Below, in pieces: positions 8,785 through 17,735 of a DNA stretch of 64,000 nucleotides (positions are counted from its first letter, which is position 1; the number at the start of each line of letters is the position of its first letter). The stretch is taken from positions 4,836,001-4,900,000 of the forward strand of contig NZ_CP142422.1 in assembly GCF_035974275.1 (NCBI RefSeq). Direction: 5' to 3'. The DNA is from Chryseobacterium sp. MYb264 (GTDB lineage Bacteria > Bacteroidota > Bacteroidia > Flavobacteriales > Weeksellaceae). The position numbers and the translations under genes are program-made. The notes beneath the pieces were generated by a model that was given only the letters and a program-made list of their open reading frames with translations, did no database searches and had not been told where the DNA came from.

Positions 8785-9468
8785 ATGATCGTGAAAAAAA
8801 TGTTCATTCTTTTAATAAAAGCAATAGGTATTATCCTTGGAATTGTTGTTGTATATTTAGCTTTAGGTTATTTTTTACCTTTTATAGAAGTCTCTGCAAA
8901 AGATGACGGACAGAAAAAAGAAATTCCTATTTATATTTATACCAACGGCGTGCACACGGACATCGTGATGCCTGTCAAAAATGATCTGGAAGATTGGAGT
9001 ACGAAAATACCTTTTGCCAATACACTTTCCAAAAGAACAGATTACAATTATGTAGGCGTAGGCTGGGGTGATAAAGGTTTTTATCTGGATACGCCAACCT
9101 GGGCTGACCTTAAATTCTCGACAGCATTTAGAGCAGCATTCTGGTTGAGTGAATCTGCGATGCACTGTACTTTTTATAAGACCATGAAAGAAGGTGATGA
9201 TTGTAAAAAGATCATGATCAGCCGTGAACAGTATAAAAAGTTAGTCACTTTTGTCAATGATAAATTTGATAAAGATCAAAACGGAAATTTTATTTTGATT
9301 CCTACTGATGCGGTCTATAGCGATAATGATGCATTTTATGATGCGAAGGGGAAATACAGCTTTCTCAATACCTGCAATACCTGGGCAAATGATGCTTTGA
9401 AGGCTGCCGGACAAAAGGCTGCGCTTTGGACACCAACCGATTCGGGGATATTTCTACATTATAAATAA
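8785..9468 (+). CDS. DUF2459 (TIGR02117) family protein
   Basis: 227 residues: an N-terminal membrane anchor or signal sequence (LLIKAIGIILGIVVVYLALGYF is shown here only by its ends, residues 9-30), then an extracytoplasmic domain. The family's landmarks are NGVHTDIVMPV near residue 51, VGVGWGDKGFYLDTPTW near residue 92, and CNTWANDALKAAG near residue 204. The Cys and His placement recalls a papain-like (NlpC-related) fold, but that is inference; the family has no settled function. It is monocistronic, closed by a strong terminator 42 bp after its stop. Confidence 0.85.
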   Translation: MIVKKMFILLIKAIGIILGIVVVYLALGYFLPFIEVSAKDDGQKKEIPIYIYTNGVHTDIVMPVKNDLEDWSTKIPFANTLSKRTDYNYVGVGWGDKGFYLDTPTWADLKFSTAFRAAFWLSESAMHCTFYKTMKEGDDCKKIMISREQYKKLVTFVNDKFDKDQNGNFILIPTDAVYSDNDAFYDAKGKYSFLNTCNTWANDALKAAGQKAALWTPTDSGIFLHYK

Positions 9469-9510
9469 TTGATAGAAAATTTTAAATCAATTTTGAAATA
9501 AAAATAAATG

Positions 9511-9535
9511 AACCACCTTTAATGGTGGTTTTTTT
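9511..9535 (+). terminator. Terminator after the DUF2459 gene
   Basis: AACCACC (9511-9517), loop tttaat, GGTGGTT (9524-9530), then TTTTT. Its presence rules out the longer reading of the next gene from a codon at 9522, which lies inside the hairpin. Confidence 0.9.
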
Positions 9536-9572
9536 ATGGTACTTTTATTGCATAAAACTTTTCAAAAAAAGC

Positions 9573-10031
9573 ATGATTCATCAACTGTACCGCGAGCAGC
9601 AATTAAACTGCGACATCCAAACTGCCTGGAAATTTTTTTCTTCTGCAAATAATCTTTCAGAGATTACGCCAAAAGACATGAAATTCATTGTTTTAACGAA
9701 TTTTGAAAACGATGAGATTTATGAAGGAATGATCATTGATTATTTTGTTTCGCCTCTGTTCGGGATTAAAATGAAATGGCAGACGGAGATTCTCAAAGTT
9801 GATTTTCAGAAAAGCTTTATCGATTTTCAGAAAAAAGGACCTTATAAACTTTGGCATCATCATCATGAATTTATTGAAAATGAAAACGGAGTTTTAATGA
9901 AAGATACAGTAGATTATGAATTGCCTTTAGGTTTTTTGGGTGAAATTGCCCATTCTATTTTGGTGAAAAAGAAACTGGAAGATATTTTTAATTACAGATA
10001 CAAAATCCTAGAAGAACGTTTTAATCATTAA
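9573..10031 (+). CDS. SRPBCC (START-like) family protein
   Basis: 152 residues from ATG 9573 (MIHQLYREQQLNCD). The START/polyketide-cyclase-like pattern is clear: an N-terminal strand, CDIQTAWKFFSSANNLSEITP where helix 1 carries the aromatic pair, the mid-protein strand IDYFVSPLFGIKMKWQTEI, the turn WHHHHEF, and DTVDYELPLGFLG before the C-terminal helix. These proteins bind hydrophobic ligands in a cavity; no ligand can be named. The upstream frame extends to 9522 but would start within a terminator hairpin. The stop is followed after one base by the photolyase ATG, so the pair is an operon; SRPBCC and photolyase genes often sit together in bacterial light or oxidative stress loci (inference). 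Confidence 0.85.
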   Translation: MIHQLYREQQLNCDIQTAWKFFSSANNLSEITPKDMKFIVLTNFENDEIYEGMIIDYFVSPLFGIKMKWQTEILKVDFQKSFIDFQKKGPYKLWHHHHEFIENENGVLMKDTVDYELPLGFLGEIAHSILVKKKLEDIFNYRYKILEERFNH

Positions 10032-10032
10032 T

Positions 10033-11328
10033 ATGGAGAAGATTGCTATTTTTTGGTTTCGCCGGGATTTAAGATTGAATGATACTACAGGTTTGCATCA
10101 CGCTTTGAAATCCGGACTGAAAGTTTTACCGATTTTTATATTTGATACAGAAATTTTAGATCAGCTTGAAAATAAATCCGATAGGAGAGTTGATTATTTT
10201 CATCAGGCTTTGGAGGAAATTCATCAGGAATTAAATTCTCACAAAAGCGGACTTTCGACTTTTAAAGGGAAGCCTGCGGATGTTTTTAAAAAACTGATGA
10301 AAGAGTATGATATTGAAACTGTTTTCTGTAACCGGGACTATGAACCGCAGGCTATAAAACGTGATCAGGAGATCAAGGATTTGCTGACTGAAAATAATAT
10401 TAACTTTAAAGATTATAAAGATCAGGTCATTTTTGAAAAAGGCGAGGTCGTAAAGAATGACGGGAATCCTTATACTGTTTTTACACCTTATTCTAAAAAA
10501 TGGCTTGAAAATTTTCATCAAAATAAAATTCAGATTTTCACGACAGATTTTTCTCAATTTTTACAGTATTCAGCACCGAAATTTCTTACGTTAAAAGATA
10601 TCGGCTTCGAAAAAACGGATGTCGAATTCAAAAAGCCAACGCTGGAAAAGAAAATTATTAATAATTATGATCAATTCAGAGATTTTCCTGCATTGGATCA
10701 TACCACGCATTTAGGGGTTGCTCTTCGTTTCGGAACTATTTCTGTTTGGGAATGTGTAAAATTCGCTTCAGAACATAATCAGGTTTGGCTGAAAGAGCTG
10801 ATCTGGAGAGAATTTTTCATGCAGATCTTATATCATTTTCCAAAAGTAGTTCATCATTCTTTTAAGGAAAAATACGAAAATATCGAATGGCGAAATAGTG
10901 AAAAGGAATTTAAAAAATGGTGTGAAGGAAAAACGGGGTATCCCATTGTGGATGCCGGAATGCGTCAACTGAACGAAACCGGATTCATGCACAACAGAGT
11001 ACGAATGGTTGTTGCCAGCTTTCTTACCAAGCATCTTTTGATCGACTGGCGTTGGGGAGAAGCTTATTTTGCTGAAAAACTACTGGACTACGAATTGTCT
11101 TCCAACAACGGAAACTGGCAGTGGGCAGCAGGTTGCGGATGTGATGCAGCTCCTTATTTCAGAGTCTTTAATCCTTCAGAACAAACTAAAAAATTTGATA
11201 AAGATTTAAAATATATCAAAACTTGGCTCTCTCAGGATGAAATCAATAATCCCAATCCAATCGTTGAACATACTTTCGCAAGAAAAAGAGCGTTGGAGGT
11301 ATATGGCAAAGCTGTAAAGGAACAGTAA
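10033..11328 (+). CDS. Deoxyribodipyrimidine photolyase / cryptochrome family
   Basis: 431 residues with the two-domain photolyase architecture. The N-terminal Rossmann antenna domain opens with IFWFRRDLRLNDTTGL; the C-terminal FAD domain has LGVALRFGTISVWECV, LIWREFFMQILYHFP, GYPIVDAGMRQLNETGFMHN, RVRMVVASFLTKHLLIDWRW and SSNNGNWQWAAGCGCDAAPY. The Asn-Asn-Gly-Asn-Trp-Gln-Trp stretch and RVFNPSEQTKKFD fit class I CPD photolyases, which split UV-made pyrimidine dimers with blue light. A cryptochrome-like role cannot be excluded by reading. It is translationally close to the SRPBCC gene (one base between stop and start). Confidence 0.93.
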   Translation: MEKIAIFWFRRDLRLNDTTGLHHALKSGLKVLPIFIFDTEILDQLENKSDRRVDYFHQALEEIHQELNSHKSGLSTFKGKPADVFKKLMKEYDIETVFCNRDYEPQAIKRDQEIKDLLTENNINFKDYKDQVIFEKGEVVKNDGNPYTVFTPYSKKWLENFHQNKIQIFTTDFSQFLQYSAPKFLTLKDIGFEKTDVEFKKPTLEKKIINNYDQFRDFPALDHTTHLGVALRFGTISVWECVKFASEHNQVWLKELIWREFFMQILYHFPKVVHHSFKEKYENIEWRNSEKEFKKWCEGKTGYPIVDAGMRQLNETGFMHNRVRMVVASFLTKHLLIDWRWGEAYFAEKLLDYELSSNNGNWQWAAGCGCDAAPYFRVFNPSEQTKKFDKDLKYIKTWLSQDEINNPNPIVEHTFARKRALEVYGKAVKEQ

Positions 11329-11484
11329 GTCAAATTATGGTTGATCGTTTTTTTGTTGATGGTTTTTAGTTGATAGATGATTGAGCGGAATTATATCCAT
11401 TAACTGGAAACGATCAACCAATAACAAATATCAAGTTTAAGTTTTTTTAACATAAATTGTTAAGCCTTCTCCTCTAAAAATCCT

Positions 11485-11492
11485 TATTTTTG
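11485..11492 (+). promoter_or_regulatory. Candidate -7 box upstream of the small protein and efflux operon
   Basis: TATTTTTG is an exact TAnnTTTG. It lies 47 bp before ATG 11540. A TTG at 11457-11459 is a possible -33 element, although its 25-bp spacing is long. Confidence 0.45.
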
Positions 11493-11539
11493 CGCTATTC
11501 ACAGTTTTTTATTCGAAAACGAAAATGTTCTGATTTGGC

Positions 11540-11875
11540 ATGGCAAGTCTGAGATCATATATCTTTTTTTATTTTATGTTGGTTTTTACCCTTTTCAACT
11601 CGAAATGGGCAGAAAAATCATTAAATAAATTACCTTGCTTACCGCCAATCACGAATATCTGCACTCTGGATGTCTTTGAACAGGCAGACATGAATGCAAA
11701 GGCGATTCCTGCTTCGTCAAAAATTTCAAAATATTCAGTTCAGAAAAAAGAGGAAGTAGAGGAAGTAGCTACCTTCCGAACGATTGATTTCGTTCATAAA
11801 ATCAGTCTTCCCGTTATTTCCATGACGATTGTCTGTGGAGTAAAATCTTTCCTGCATCTCCTCCAGCTTTATTAG
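11540..11875 (+). CDS. Small secreted or membrane-anchored protein upstream of the efflux operon
   Basis: I do not recognise a family. The 111-residue ORF has a hydrophobic N-terminal stretch (YIFFYFMLVFTLFNSKWA, residues 7-24) that could be a signal peptide, a middle segment with two Cys (LPCLPPITNICTLD) and a lysine/glutamate-rich part (VQKKEEVEEVATFR). It has an exact -7 box 47 bp upstream, and the efflux adaptor gene starts 57 bp after its stop, so it may be the first gene of that operon. The alternative is a long leader with an accidental ORF; conservation would decide. A similar arrangement, a small signal-peptide protein before a transport operon, recurs at 20534. Confidence 0.45.
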   Translation: MASLRSYIFFYFMLVFTLFNSKWAEKSLNKLPCLPPITNICTLDVFEQADMNAKAIPASSKISKYSVQKKEEVEEVATFRTIDFVHKISLPVISMTIVCGVKSFLHLLQLY

Positions 11876-11932
11876 CTAAGTTATTTAAATTCAGTTTATT
11901 TTAACCAAATTTTATAACTTAATATACCTAAG

Positions 11933-13021
11933 ATGTACTTAAAAAATATAATAATTTGCTGTACGGCAATATTATTCGCTGTGTCATGCAGTAAAGCGGA
12001 AAAAACAAATGATAAGCAGATAAAGGATGTTCCTGTCCTTAAAGTAAAGGTGAAAGATACGCTGGTCAGCAATCAGTTTGTAACCGATATTCAGGCAAAG
12101 AAAAATGTAGAGATCCGTTCCCGGATTGTGGGAATTATTCAGAAAATGTATGTGAATGAAGGGCAGTTTGTGAAAAAGGGTCAGCCTTTATTTAAAATTA
12201 ATGATTCTGAACTTCAAATGGATCTTTTAAAAGCAAATGCAGCTCTAAAACAGGCCGATGCCGATGTACGCATTGCAGAAGTAGAATTGAAACAGATCGA
12301 AAGTTTACACGCTAAAAAATTTGTTGCCAATAACGAATTGGAGATGGTGAAAGCAAGACTTTCTTCGGCAAAAGCAAAGCGCGCTTATGCAGATGCGGAA
12401 AAGAAAACAGTACTTCAAAAGATAGGTTTTACCAATCTGGTAGCTCCTTTTGACGGAGTGATCGATGTTATTCCTTTTAAAGACGGAAGTCTGGTGGAAA
12501 ACGGTTCACTTTTAACCACGCTTTCTCAGCTGGATGAAGTGTATGCTTATTTCTCGATTCCTGAAAACTTATATTTCGAAATGTTGGCGAATGACAAGTT
12601 GGGAAAACAGCAAAATATTGCGCTTACTCTTCCGAATGGAGCTCATTATCAATATAATGGAACTTTAAAAACTGCTGACGGAGATATCGACAGAGCCACA
12701 GGTTCAATTCAGTATAAAGTAGCTTTTCCGAATCCGAAACATTTAATAAAGCACGGAACATCCGGAAAATTGATTATTTCTGAAAATCAACCGGATGCTA
12801 TTTTAATTCCGCAAAAATCTACGTTCTCCATTCAGGATAAAACGTATGTTTTTACCGTGGATGATAAAAATAAAGTAAAAATGACCAATATTCAGATTGC
12901 AAGCACTTTAAGAGATTCTTATCTGGTGGATGGCGGTCTGAAGAATGGCGATTTGATCATTTATGAAGGAACACAGTCTTTGAAAGACGGTGATATGGTT
13001 AACATTAAAAAGAAGCTTTAA
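11933..13021 (+). CDS. RND efflux periplasmic adaptor (membrane fusion protein)
   Basis: 362 residues. The N-terminus is a lipoprotein signal (IIICCTAILFAVSC, lipobox AVSC with Cys about 19). The MFP order follows: first half-lipoyl (KNVEIRSRIVGIIQKMYVNE, GQFVKKGQPLFKIND), an alpha-helical hairpin rich in Ala/Lys (residues about 95-160), second half-lipoyl (TNLVAPFDGVIDVIPFKDG) and beta-barrel plus membrane-proximal domains (GDLIIYEGTQSLKDGDMV). It bridges the RND pump and the outer-membrane channel. First of three contiguous genes: the permease starts 28 bp later. Export substrates (drugs, detergents or dyes) cannot be inferred from this sequence. Confidence 0.93.
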   Translation: MYLKNIIICCTAILFAVSCSKAEKTNDKQIKDVPVLKVKVKDTLVSNQFVTDIQAKKNVEIRSRIVGIIQKMYVNEGQFVKKGQPLFKINDSELQMDLLKANAALKQADADVRIAEVELKQIESLHAKKFVANNELEMVKARLSSAKAKRAYADAEKKTVLQKIGFTNLVAPFDGVIDVIPFKDGSLVENGSLLTTLSQLDEVYAYFSIPENLYFEMLANDKLGKQQNIALTLPNGAHYQYNGTLKTADGDIDRATGSIQYKVAFPNPKHLIKHGTSGKLIISENQPDAILIPQKSTFSIQDKTYVFTVDDKNKVKMTNIQIASTLRDSYLVDGGLKNGDLIIYEGTQSLKDGDMVNIKKKL

Positions 13022-13049
13022 TCTTTCATAAAATTTAAATCAAATAGCG

Positions 13050-16000
13050 ATGGTAGAAATGTTTATAAGGCGAAAGGTTCTTTCGCTGGTTATTTCCATA
13101 TTTTTTATTTTGATGGGAATCATGGCGTTGATGAAGATGCCGATTACTCAATTTCCCGATATTGTACCGCCTTCCGTAACGGTAACAGCGAAATATACAG
13201 GGGCGAATGCTGAGGTTTCGGCAAATGCAGTGGCGCTTCCTTTAGAACGGGCAATAAACGGGGTTCCCGGAATGACCTATATGTCGACGGTAACTTCCAA
13301 TGATGGTTTAACACTGATTCAGGTTTTCTTTGAAGTAGGTGTTGATCCCGATGTTGCTGCGGTAAACGTTCAGAACAGGGTGACAACTATTTTGGATGAA
13401 TTGCCGGAAGAGGTAATTCGAGCCGGTGTTACTACAGAAAAAGAGGTGAACAGTATGCTGATGTATCTGAATATCACCAGTACAGACCCGAGCCAGGATG
13501 AGCAGTTTATTTACAACTTTACCGATATTAATGTTCTTCAGGAGCTGAAACGTATCGATGGAGTAGGACGTGCCGAGATCATGGGACAGAAAGAATATTC
13601 GATGAGAGTGTGGCTGGATCCTCAGAAGATGGCAGCTTACCGTATTTCGGCAGATGAAGTCATTGCTTCTCTACAAAAGCAGAATATTTCGGCAGCTCCC
13701 GGAAAAGTAGGAGAAACTTCTGGGAAAACCTCAAGCCAGCTTCAATATGTTGTTAAATATAAAGGTAAATTTTATGAGCCTAAACAATATGAAGAAGTTC
13801 CGATTCGAGCTGATGAAAACGGAACTATTTTAAAGCTTAAAGATATTGCAAAAGTTGAATTTGGTGCCATGAACTACGGAATGGTTTCCAAAACCGACGG
13901 AAGACCTTCTGCATCGATTATGATGAAGCAGCGCCCCGGTTCCAATGCATCTGAAGTAATCGAAAGCGTAAAGGCTAAAATGGAAGAATTGAAGGTGTCT
14001 TCTTTTCCTCCCGGCATGGAATACAATATGGCGTATGACGTCTCTCGATTTTTAGATGCGTCGATCAGTGCGGTACTAACAACGCTTGTTGAAGCCTTCA
14101 TTCTGGTGGGAATTGTGGTGTTTATTTTCCTTCAGGACTGGCGTTCCACCTTAATTCCGGTTCTGGCAGTTCCGGTAGCATTGGTGGGAACTTTTGCTTT
14201 TATGAATATGCTTGATTTCTCCGTAAATCTATTGACTTTATTTGCTTTGGTTTTGGCCATAGGTATTGTGGTGGATAATGCGATTGTCGTCGTCGAGGCC
14301 GTTCACGTAAAGATGGAAGAAGGTATGCAGCCTTTGGAAGCCACCATTAGTGCTACAAAAGAGATTGCGGGAGCTGTTGTCGCTATTACGATTGTAATGT
14401 CTGCAGTATTTATTCCGGTGGCGTTTCTGGATGGTCCGGTTGGAGTTTTTTACCGACAGTTTTCTTTAACACTGGCGATCAGTATTGTGATTTCGGGGGT
14501 GAATGCCTTAACGCTGACTCCGGCTTTGTGTGCTATTATTTTAAAACCTCACAATCATGATAAAAAGAAAAATATTGTTGATAAATTCTTCGAAAGTTTT
14601 AACAGAGGTTTTGATAAATTAACCAACCGATATGTAAGCATTTTATCCAAATTTGCGACAAGAACTGTGGTTACTTTTGGATTATTATTCCTGTTTATTG
14701 TATTAACTGCGCTTACCAGTAGATTTTTACCGACAGGATTTATCCCGATGGAAGATCAGGGTATGGCTTATGTAAGTGTTACTACTCCTCAGGGAGCAAC
14801 GGTGGAAAGAACCGAAAAGGTATTGGATGAGGTGACCACCATTGCCAAAAAGATCAAAGGGGTGGAAAACGTGACCACTTTGGCAGGATATAGTATTGTG
14901 ACAGAAATTGCAGGCTCTTCCTACGGAATGGCAATGATTAACCTTAAAGACTGGAAACAAAGGGATATTTCTGTGAATGATTTTATTGCAGAGCTTTCAG
15001 AAAAAACAAAAGGAATTTCGGATGCTCAGATTGAAATTTTTGCGCCGCCAACGGTTCCTGGATTCGGTAATACCAGTGGTTTTGAACTAAGATTATTGGA
15101 CAGAACCGGCGGAACAGTAGAAAATACAGATAAGATCACAAAAGATTTCGTTAAAAAACTAAATGAATCACCTGAGCTTAAAAACAACTTTACCAGTTTT
15201 GATGCTACTTTCCCGCAGTATATGATTAATATTGATTATGATATGGCAGCGAAGAAAGGGGTTTCAGTAGATAATGCGATGTCGACCCTTCAAACGATGT
15301 TAGGTTCTTATTATGCGACCAATTTTATTCGTTTCAGTCAGATGTATAAGGTGATGGTGCAGGCCAGTCCGGAACATCGCGATACACCGGGAAGTATTCT
15401 GAATTTATATCTGAAAAACGACAAAGGAGAAATGGTTCCTTTTTCAACATTTATTACCATTGAAAAAGTATATGGCCCAGAAGTATTAACGAGATATAAT
15501 ATGTATATGTCTGCGATGATTAATGGTGAAGCTGCTCCCGGATACAGTTCGGGAGATGCCATCGCAGCCGTAGAAAGGATCGCGAAAGAAACTCTTCCTA
15601 AAGGTTTCGATATTGAATGGTCGGGAATGACAAGGGAAGAAATTCTGTCGGGAAATCAGACCATCTATATTTTCATGATCTGTCTTCTTTTTGTGTACCT
15701 TCTTTTGGCGGCACAATATGAGAGTTTCCTTCTTCCGATGCCTGTTTTACTGAGTTTGCCAACCGGAATTTTCGGATCATACATTGCGTTGGTTTTGGCA
15801 GGTTTAGATAATAATATTTATGCGCAGGTCGCTTTGGTAATGTTGATCGGACTTTTAGCTAAAAATGCGATCTTGATCGTGGAATTTGCCGTTGCCCGAA
15901 ATAAAGAAGGCTATGATATTATTCCTGCTGCTATTGAAGGGGCAAAACAGCGTCTTCGTCCGATTTTAATGACTTCGTTTGCTTTTGTCGCGGGATTAAT

Positions 16001-16172
16001 TCCTTTATGTATCGCTTCTGGAGCCGGAGCGGTGGGAAACCGTTCCATTGGTACGGCTGCCGCGGGAGGAATGCTGATCGGAACCGTTTTCGGATTGGTC
16101 ATCATTCCGGGATTGTACATATTTTTTGCAAAACTTGAAAATAAAAAGAAAGATGAAAAGGTTAAATCATAG
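13050..16172 (+). CDS. RND efflux permease, HAE1 (AcrB-like) family
   Basis: 1040 residues, the normal AcrB length, with the internal duplication: TM1 at the N-terminus, porter domain (PITQFPDIVPPSVTV), TM2-6 around 335-500, TM7 near 545, a second porter domain, and TM8-12 from about 870. The proton-relay region in TM4 reads AIGIVVDNAIVVVEAV: AcrB D407 is kept (D409) but D408 is replaced by N410; the TM10 lysine is present (GLLAKNAILIVEF, K938). The pump draws on the proton gradient to expel hydrophobic and amphiphilic compounds through the adaptor and channel. Its end overlaps the channel gene by 20 bp. The DN variant is discussed under findings. Confidence 0.95.
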   Translation: MVEMFIRRKVLSLVISIFFILMGIMALMKMPITQFPDIVPPSVTVTAKYTGANAEVSANAVALPLERAINGVPGMTYMSTVTSNDGLTLIQVFFEVGVDPDVAAVNVQNRVTTILDELPEEVIRAGVTTEKEVNSMLMYLNITSTDPSQDEQFIYNFTDINVLQELKRIDGVGRAEIMGQKEYSMRVWLDPQKMAAYRISADEVIASLQKQNISAAPGKVGETSGKTSSQLQYVVKYKGKFYEPKQYEEVPIRADENGTILKLKDIAKVEFGAMNYGMVSKTDGRPSASIMMKQRPGSNASEVIESVKAKMEELKVSSFPPGMEYNMAYDVSRFLDASISAVLTTLVEAFILVGIVVFIFLQDWRSTLIPVLAVPVALVGTFAFMNMLDFSVNLLTLFALVLAIGIVVDNAIVVVEAVHVKMEEGMQPLEATISATKEIAGAVVAITIVMSAVFIPVAFLDGPVGVFYRQFSLTLAISIVISGVNALTLTPALCAIILKPHNHDKKKNIVDKFFESFNRGFDKLTNRYVSILSKFATRTVVTFGLLFLFIVLTALTSRFLPTGFIPMEDQGMAYVSVTTPQGATVERTEKVLDEVTTIAKKIKGVENVTTLAGYSIVTEIAGSSYGMAMINLKDWKQRDISVNDFIAELSEKTKGISDAQIEIFAPPTVPGFGNTSGFELRLLDRTGGTVENTDKITKDFVKKLNESPELKNNFTSFDATFPQYMINIDYDMAAKKGVSVDNAMSTLQTMLGSYYATNFIRFSQMYKVMVQASPEHRDTPGSILNLYLKNDKGEMVPFSTFITIEKVYGPEVLTRYNMYMSAMINGEAAPGYSSGDAIAAVERIAKETLPKGFDIEWSGMTREEILSGNQTIYIFMICLLFVYLLLAAQYESFLLPMPVLLSLPTGIFGSYIALVLAGLDNNIYAQVALVMLIGLLAKNAILIVEFAVARNKEGYDIIPAAIEGAKQRLRPILMTSFAFVAGLIPLCIASGAGAVGNRSIGTAAAGGMLIGTVFGLVIIPGLYIFFAKLENKKKDEKVKS

Positions 16173-17604
16173 GAATATCATATTGGGAATCGCAGCTTTC
16201 AGTTTAGTTTCATGTGCGGTTCCAAAAGTTACGGAATTAAAGAAATCAAAAGAATTACCTGAACATATTGTTAATAAAGAAAATGCTTCCGAAAATTCAG
16301 ATTTTCAGCAGATTAATTTAAAAGAATATTTTAAAGATGAACAGTTGCTGGCTCTTTTTGATAAAGTAGTTCGTGAAAATCCGGATTTTCAAATCGCACA
16401 GCAGCGTGTGGATATTGCCAATAGTTTTCTGCAACGTTCCAAGATGGATTTGCTACCGTCTTTAGAGATCGGAGCTACAGCTTCAGGCGACCGTTACGGA
16501 AAATATACGATGGATGGAGTGGGAAATTACGATACCAATCTTTCACAAAATATTACAGAAGATCAGAAAATCAACCGTGATTTTACCCCTAATTACTGGT
16601 TGGGAGCAAGAAGCAGCTGGGAAGTCGATGCCTGGGGAAAGCTGAAAAATAAAAAGCTTGCCGCTCAAAAAAAATATCTGGCTTCGGCAGAAGGTTTGAG
16701 GCTTTTACAGGTTGAATTATTCACCGATATTGCCAATTTGTATTATCAATTGGTGACTTTAGATAACCGATTGGCTATTTATCAGAAAAACTATAATCTT
16801 CAGCAGAGAGCTTTCGAGATTGTTTTGGCTCAAAGAGAAGTCGGGAAAGCAACAGAGTTGGCGGTTCAGCAGTTTAAAGCTCAGAATAACAACTGGCTTG
16901 CAGAAATTGAACATATTAAGGTTGAAATTGTCACGGTAGAACAGGCGATAACGACCTTAACGGGAAGTTATGGCGGCGAAATCAAGCGCGGAAACGTCCT
17001 GATGCCCACCAACATGGAAATTTTAAATAAAAACATCAATGTTGAAAAGGTGATTCATTCCAGACCGGATGTGGCATCCAATTATTATGTTTTGGAAGCT
17101 TCTCAGGCAGATGCAAAAGCGGCAAGAGCGGCATTTTATCCGAAGATCGATCTAGGGGCAAGTTTTGGTCTGAATTCATTTTCTGCAGGAACATTCTTCA
17201 ATCCGAGTTCGCTTGCCGGGCAATTATTGGGAGGTTTAATGGTTCCGGTTTTTAATAAAGGCCAGTTGAAATATGAATTCAATGTGGCAAGTAAAGAGCA
17301 GGAAATTGCTTTTTTAACTTATCAGAAAAGTGTAACTACAGCATTCAATGAACTTCAGTCGATTTTAAAGCAGACGAAAATCTATGAAAGGGTTTTACAA
17401 TTAAAATCTGAAGAAGTTGGCTTTCTCGACCGTGGTGTTGAGGTTTCCAATGATTTGTATGTAACGGGTTATGCCAATTATTTTGAGTTGATCAATTCCC
17501 AGAAGAGCAAGCTGCAGGCAGAATTGGATCTGCTGCAGTTCAGACATCAGAATACAAGAAATAATGTTCTGCTGTTTAAAGCGTTGGGCGGGAAGTTAGA
17601 TTAA
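16153..17604 (+). CDS. TolC/OprM-type outer membrane efflux channel lipoprotein
   Basis: 483 residues from ATG 16153, overlapping the permease end by 20 bp (translational coupling). A TTG at 16126 is in frame but gives a charged N-terminus before the signal, so I prefer ATG. The lipobox is LVSC in IILGIAAFSLVSCAVPKV. The protein has the duplicated outer-membrane-factor repeat: NPDFQIAQQRVDIANSFLQ and RPDVASNYYVLEASQADAKA head the two helical repeats, with AAFYPKIDLGASFG and WLGARSSWEVDAWGK before the barrel strands. It completes the tripartite pump with the adaptor and the permease just upstream. Confidence 0.93.
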   Translation: MKRLNHRNIILGIAAFSLVSCAVPKVTELKKSKELPEHIVNKENASENSDFQQINLKEYFKDEQLLALFDKVVRENPDFQIAQQRVDIANSFLQRSKMDLLPSLEIGATASGDRYGKYTMDGVGNYDTNLSQNITEDQKINRDFTPNYWLGARSSWEVDAWGKLKNKKLAAQKKYLASAEGLRLLQVELFTDIANLYYQLVTLDNRLAIYQKNYNLQQRAFEIVLAQREVGKATELAVQQFKAQNNNWLAEIEHIKVEIVTVEQAITTLTGSYGGEIKRGNVLMPTNMEILNKNINVEKVIHSRPDVASNYYVLEASQADAKAARAAFYPKIDLGASFGLNSFSAGTFFNPSSLAGQLLGGLMVPVFNKGQLKYEFNVASKEQEIAFLTYQKSVTTAFNELQSILKQTKIYERVLQLKSEEVGFLDRGVEVSNDLYVTGYANYFELINSQKSKLQAELDLLQFRHQNTRNNVLLFKALGGKLD

Positions 17605-17624
17605 TATTTTTGTCAAATTTTTTA

Positions 17625-17650
17625 AGTCACCATTTTTGGTGGCTTTTTTT
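17625..17650 (+). terminator. Terminator of the efflux operon
   Basis: GTCACCA (17625-17631) pairs with TGGTGGC (17637-17643, one G-T pair) and is followed by seven T. Confidence 0.85.
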
Positions 17651-17706
17651 GTGGAATGATAAATGATTTTTAGAATGGTTTAAATCCTTTTTCAGAAATA
17701 CTTTAA

Positions 17707-17714
17707 TACCTTTG
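17707..17714 (+). promoter_or_regulatory. Promoter -7 box for the 6PGDH-like dehydrogenase
   Basis: TACCTTTG is an exact TAnnTTTG and contains the in-frame TTG at 17712, so the first start downstream, ATG 17736, is the likely one. Confidence 0.6.
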
Positions 17715-17735
17715 ATCAAAATCAGAAAAAGCAGA

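Noticed and set aside
16126..16152. Longer start of the efflux channel gene at TTG 16126
   Set aside because: The ATG at 16153 directly precedes a normal lipoprotein signal; the extra residues are charged and lie deep in the permease gene.
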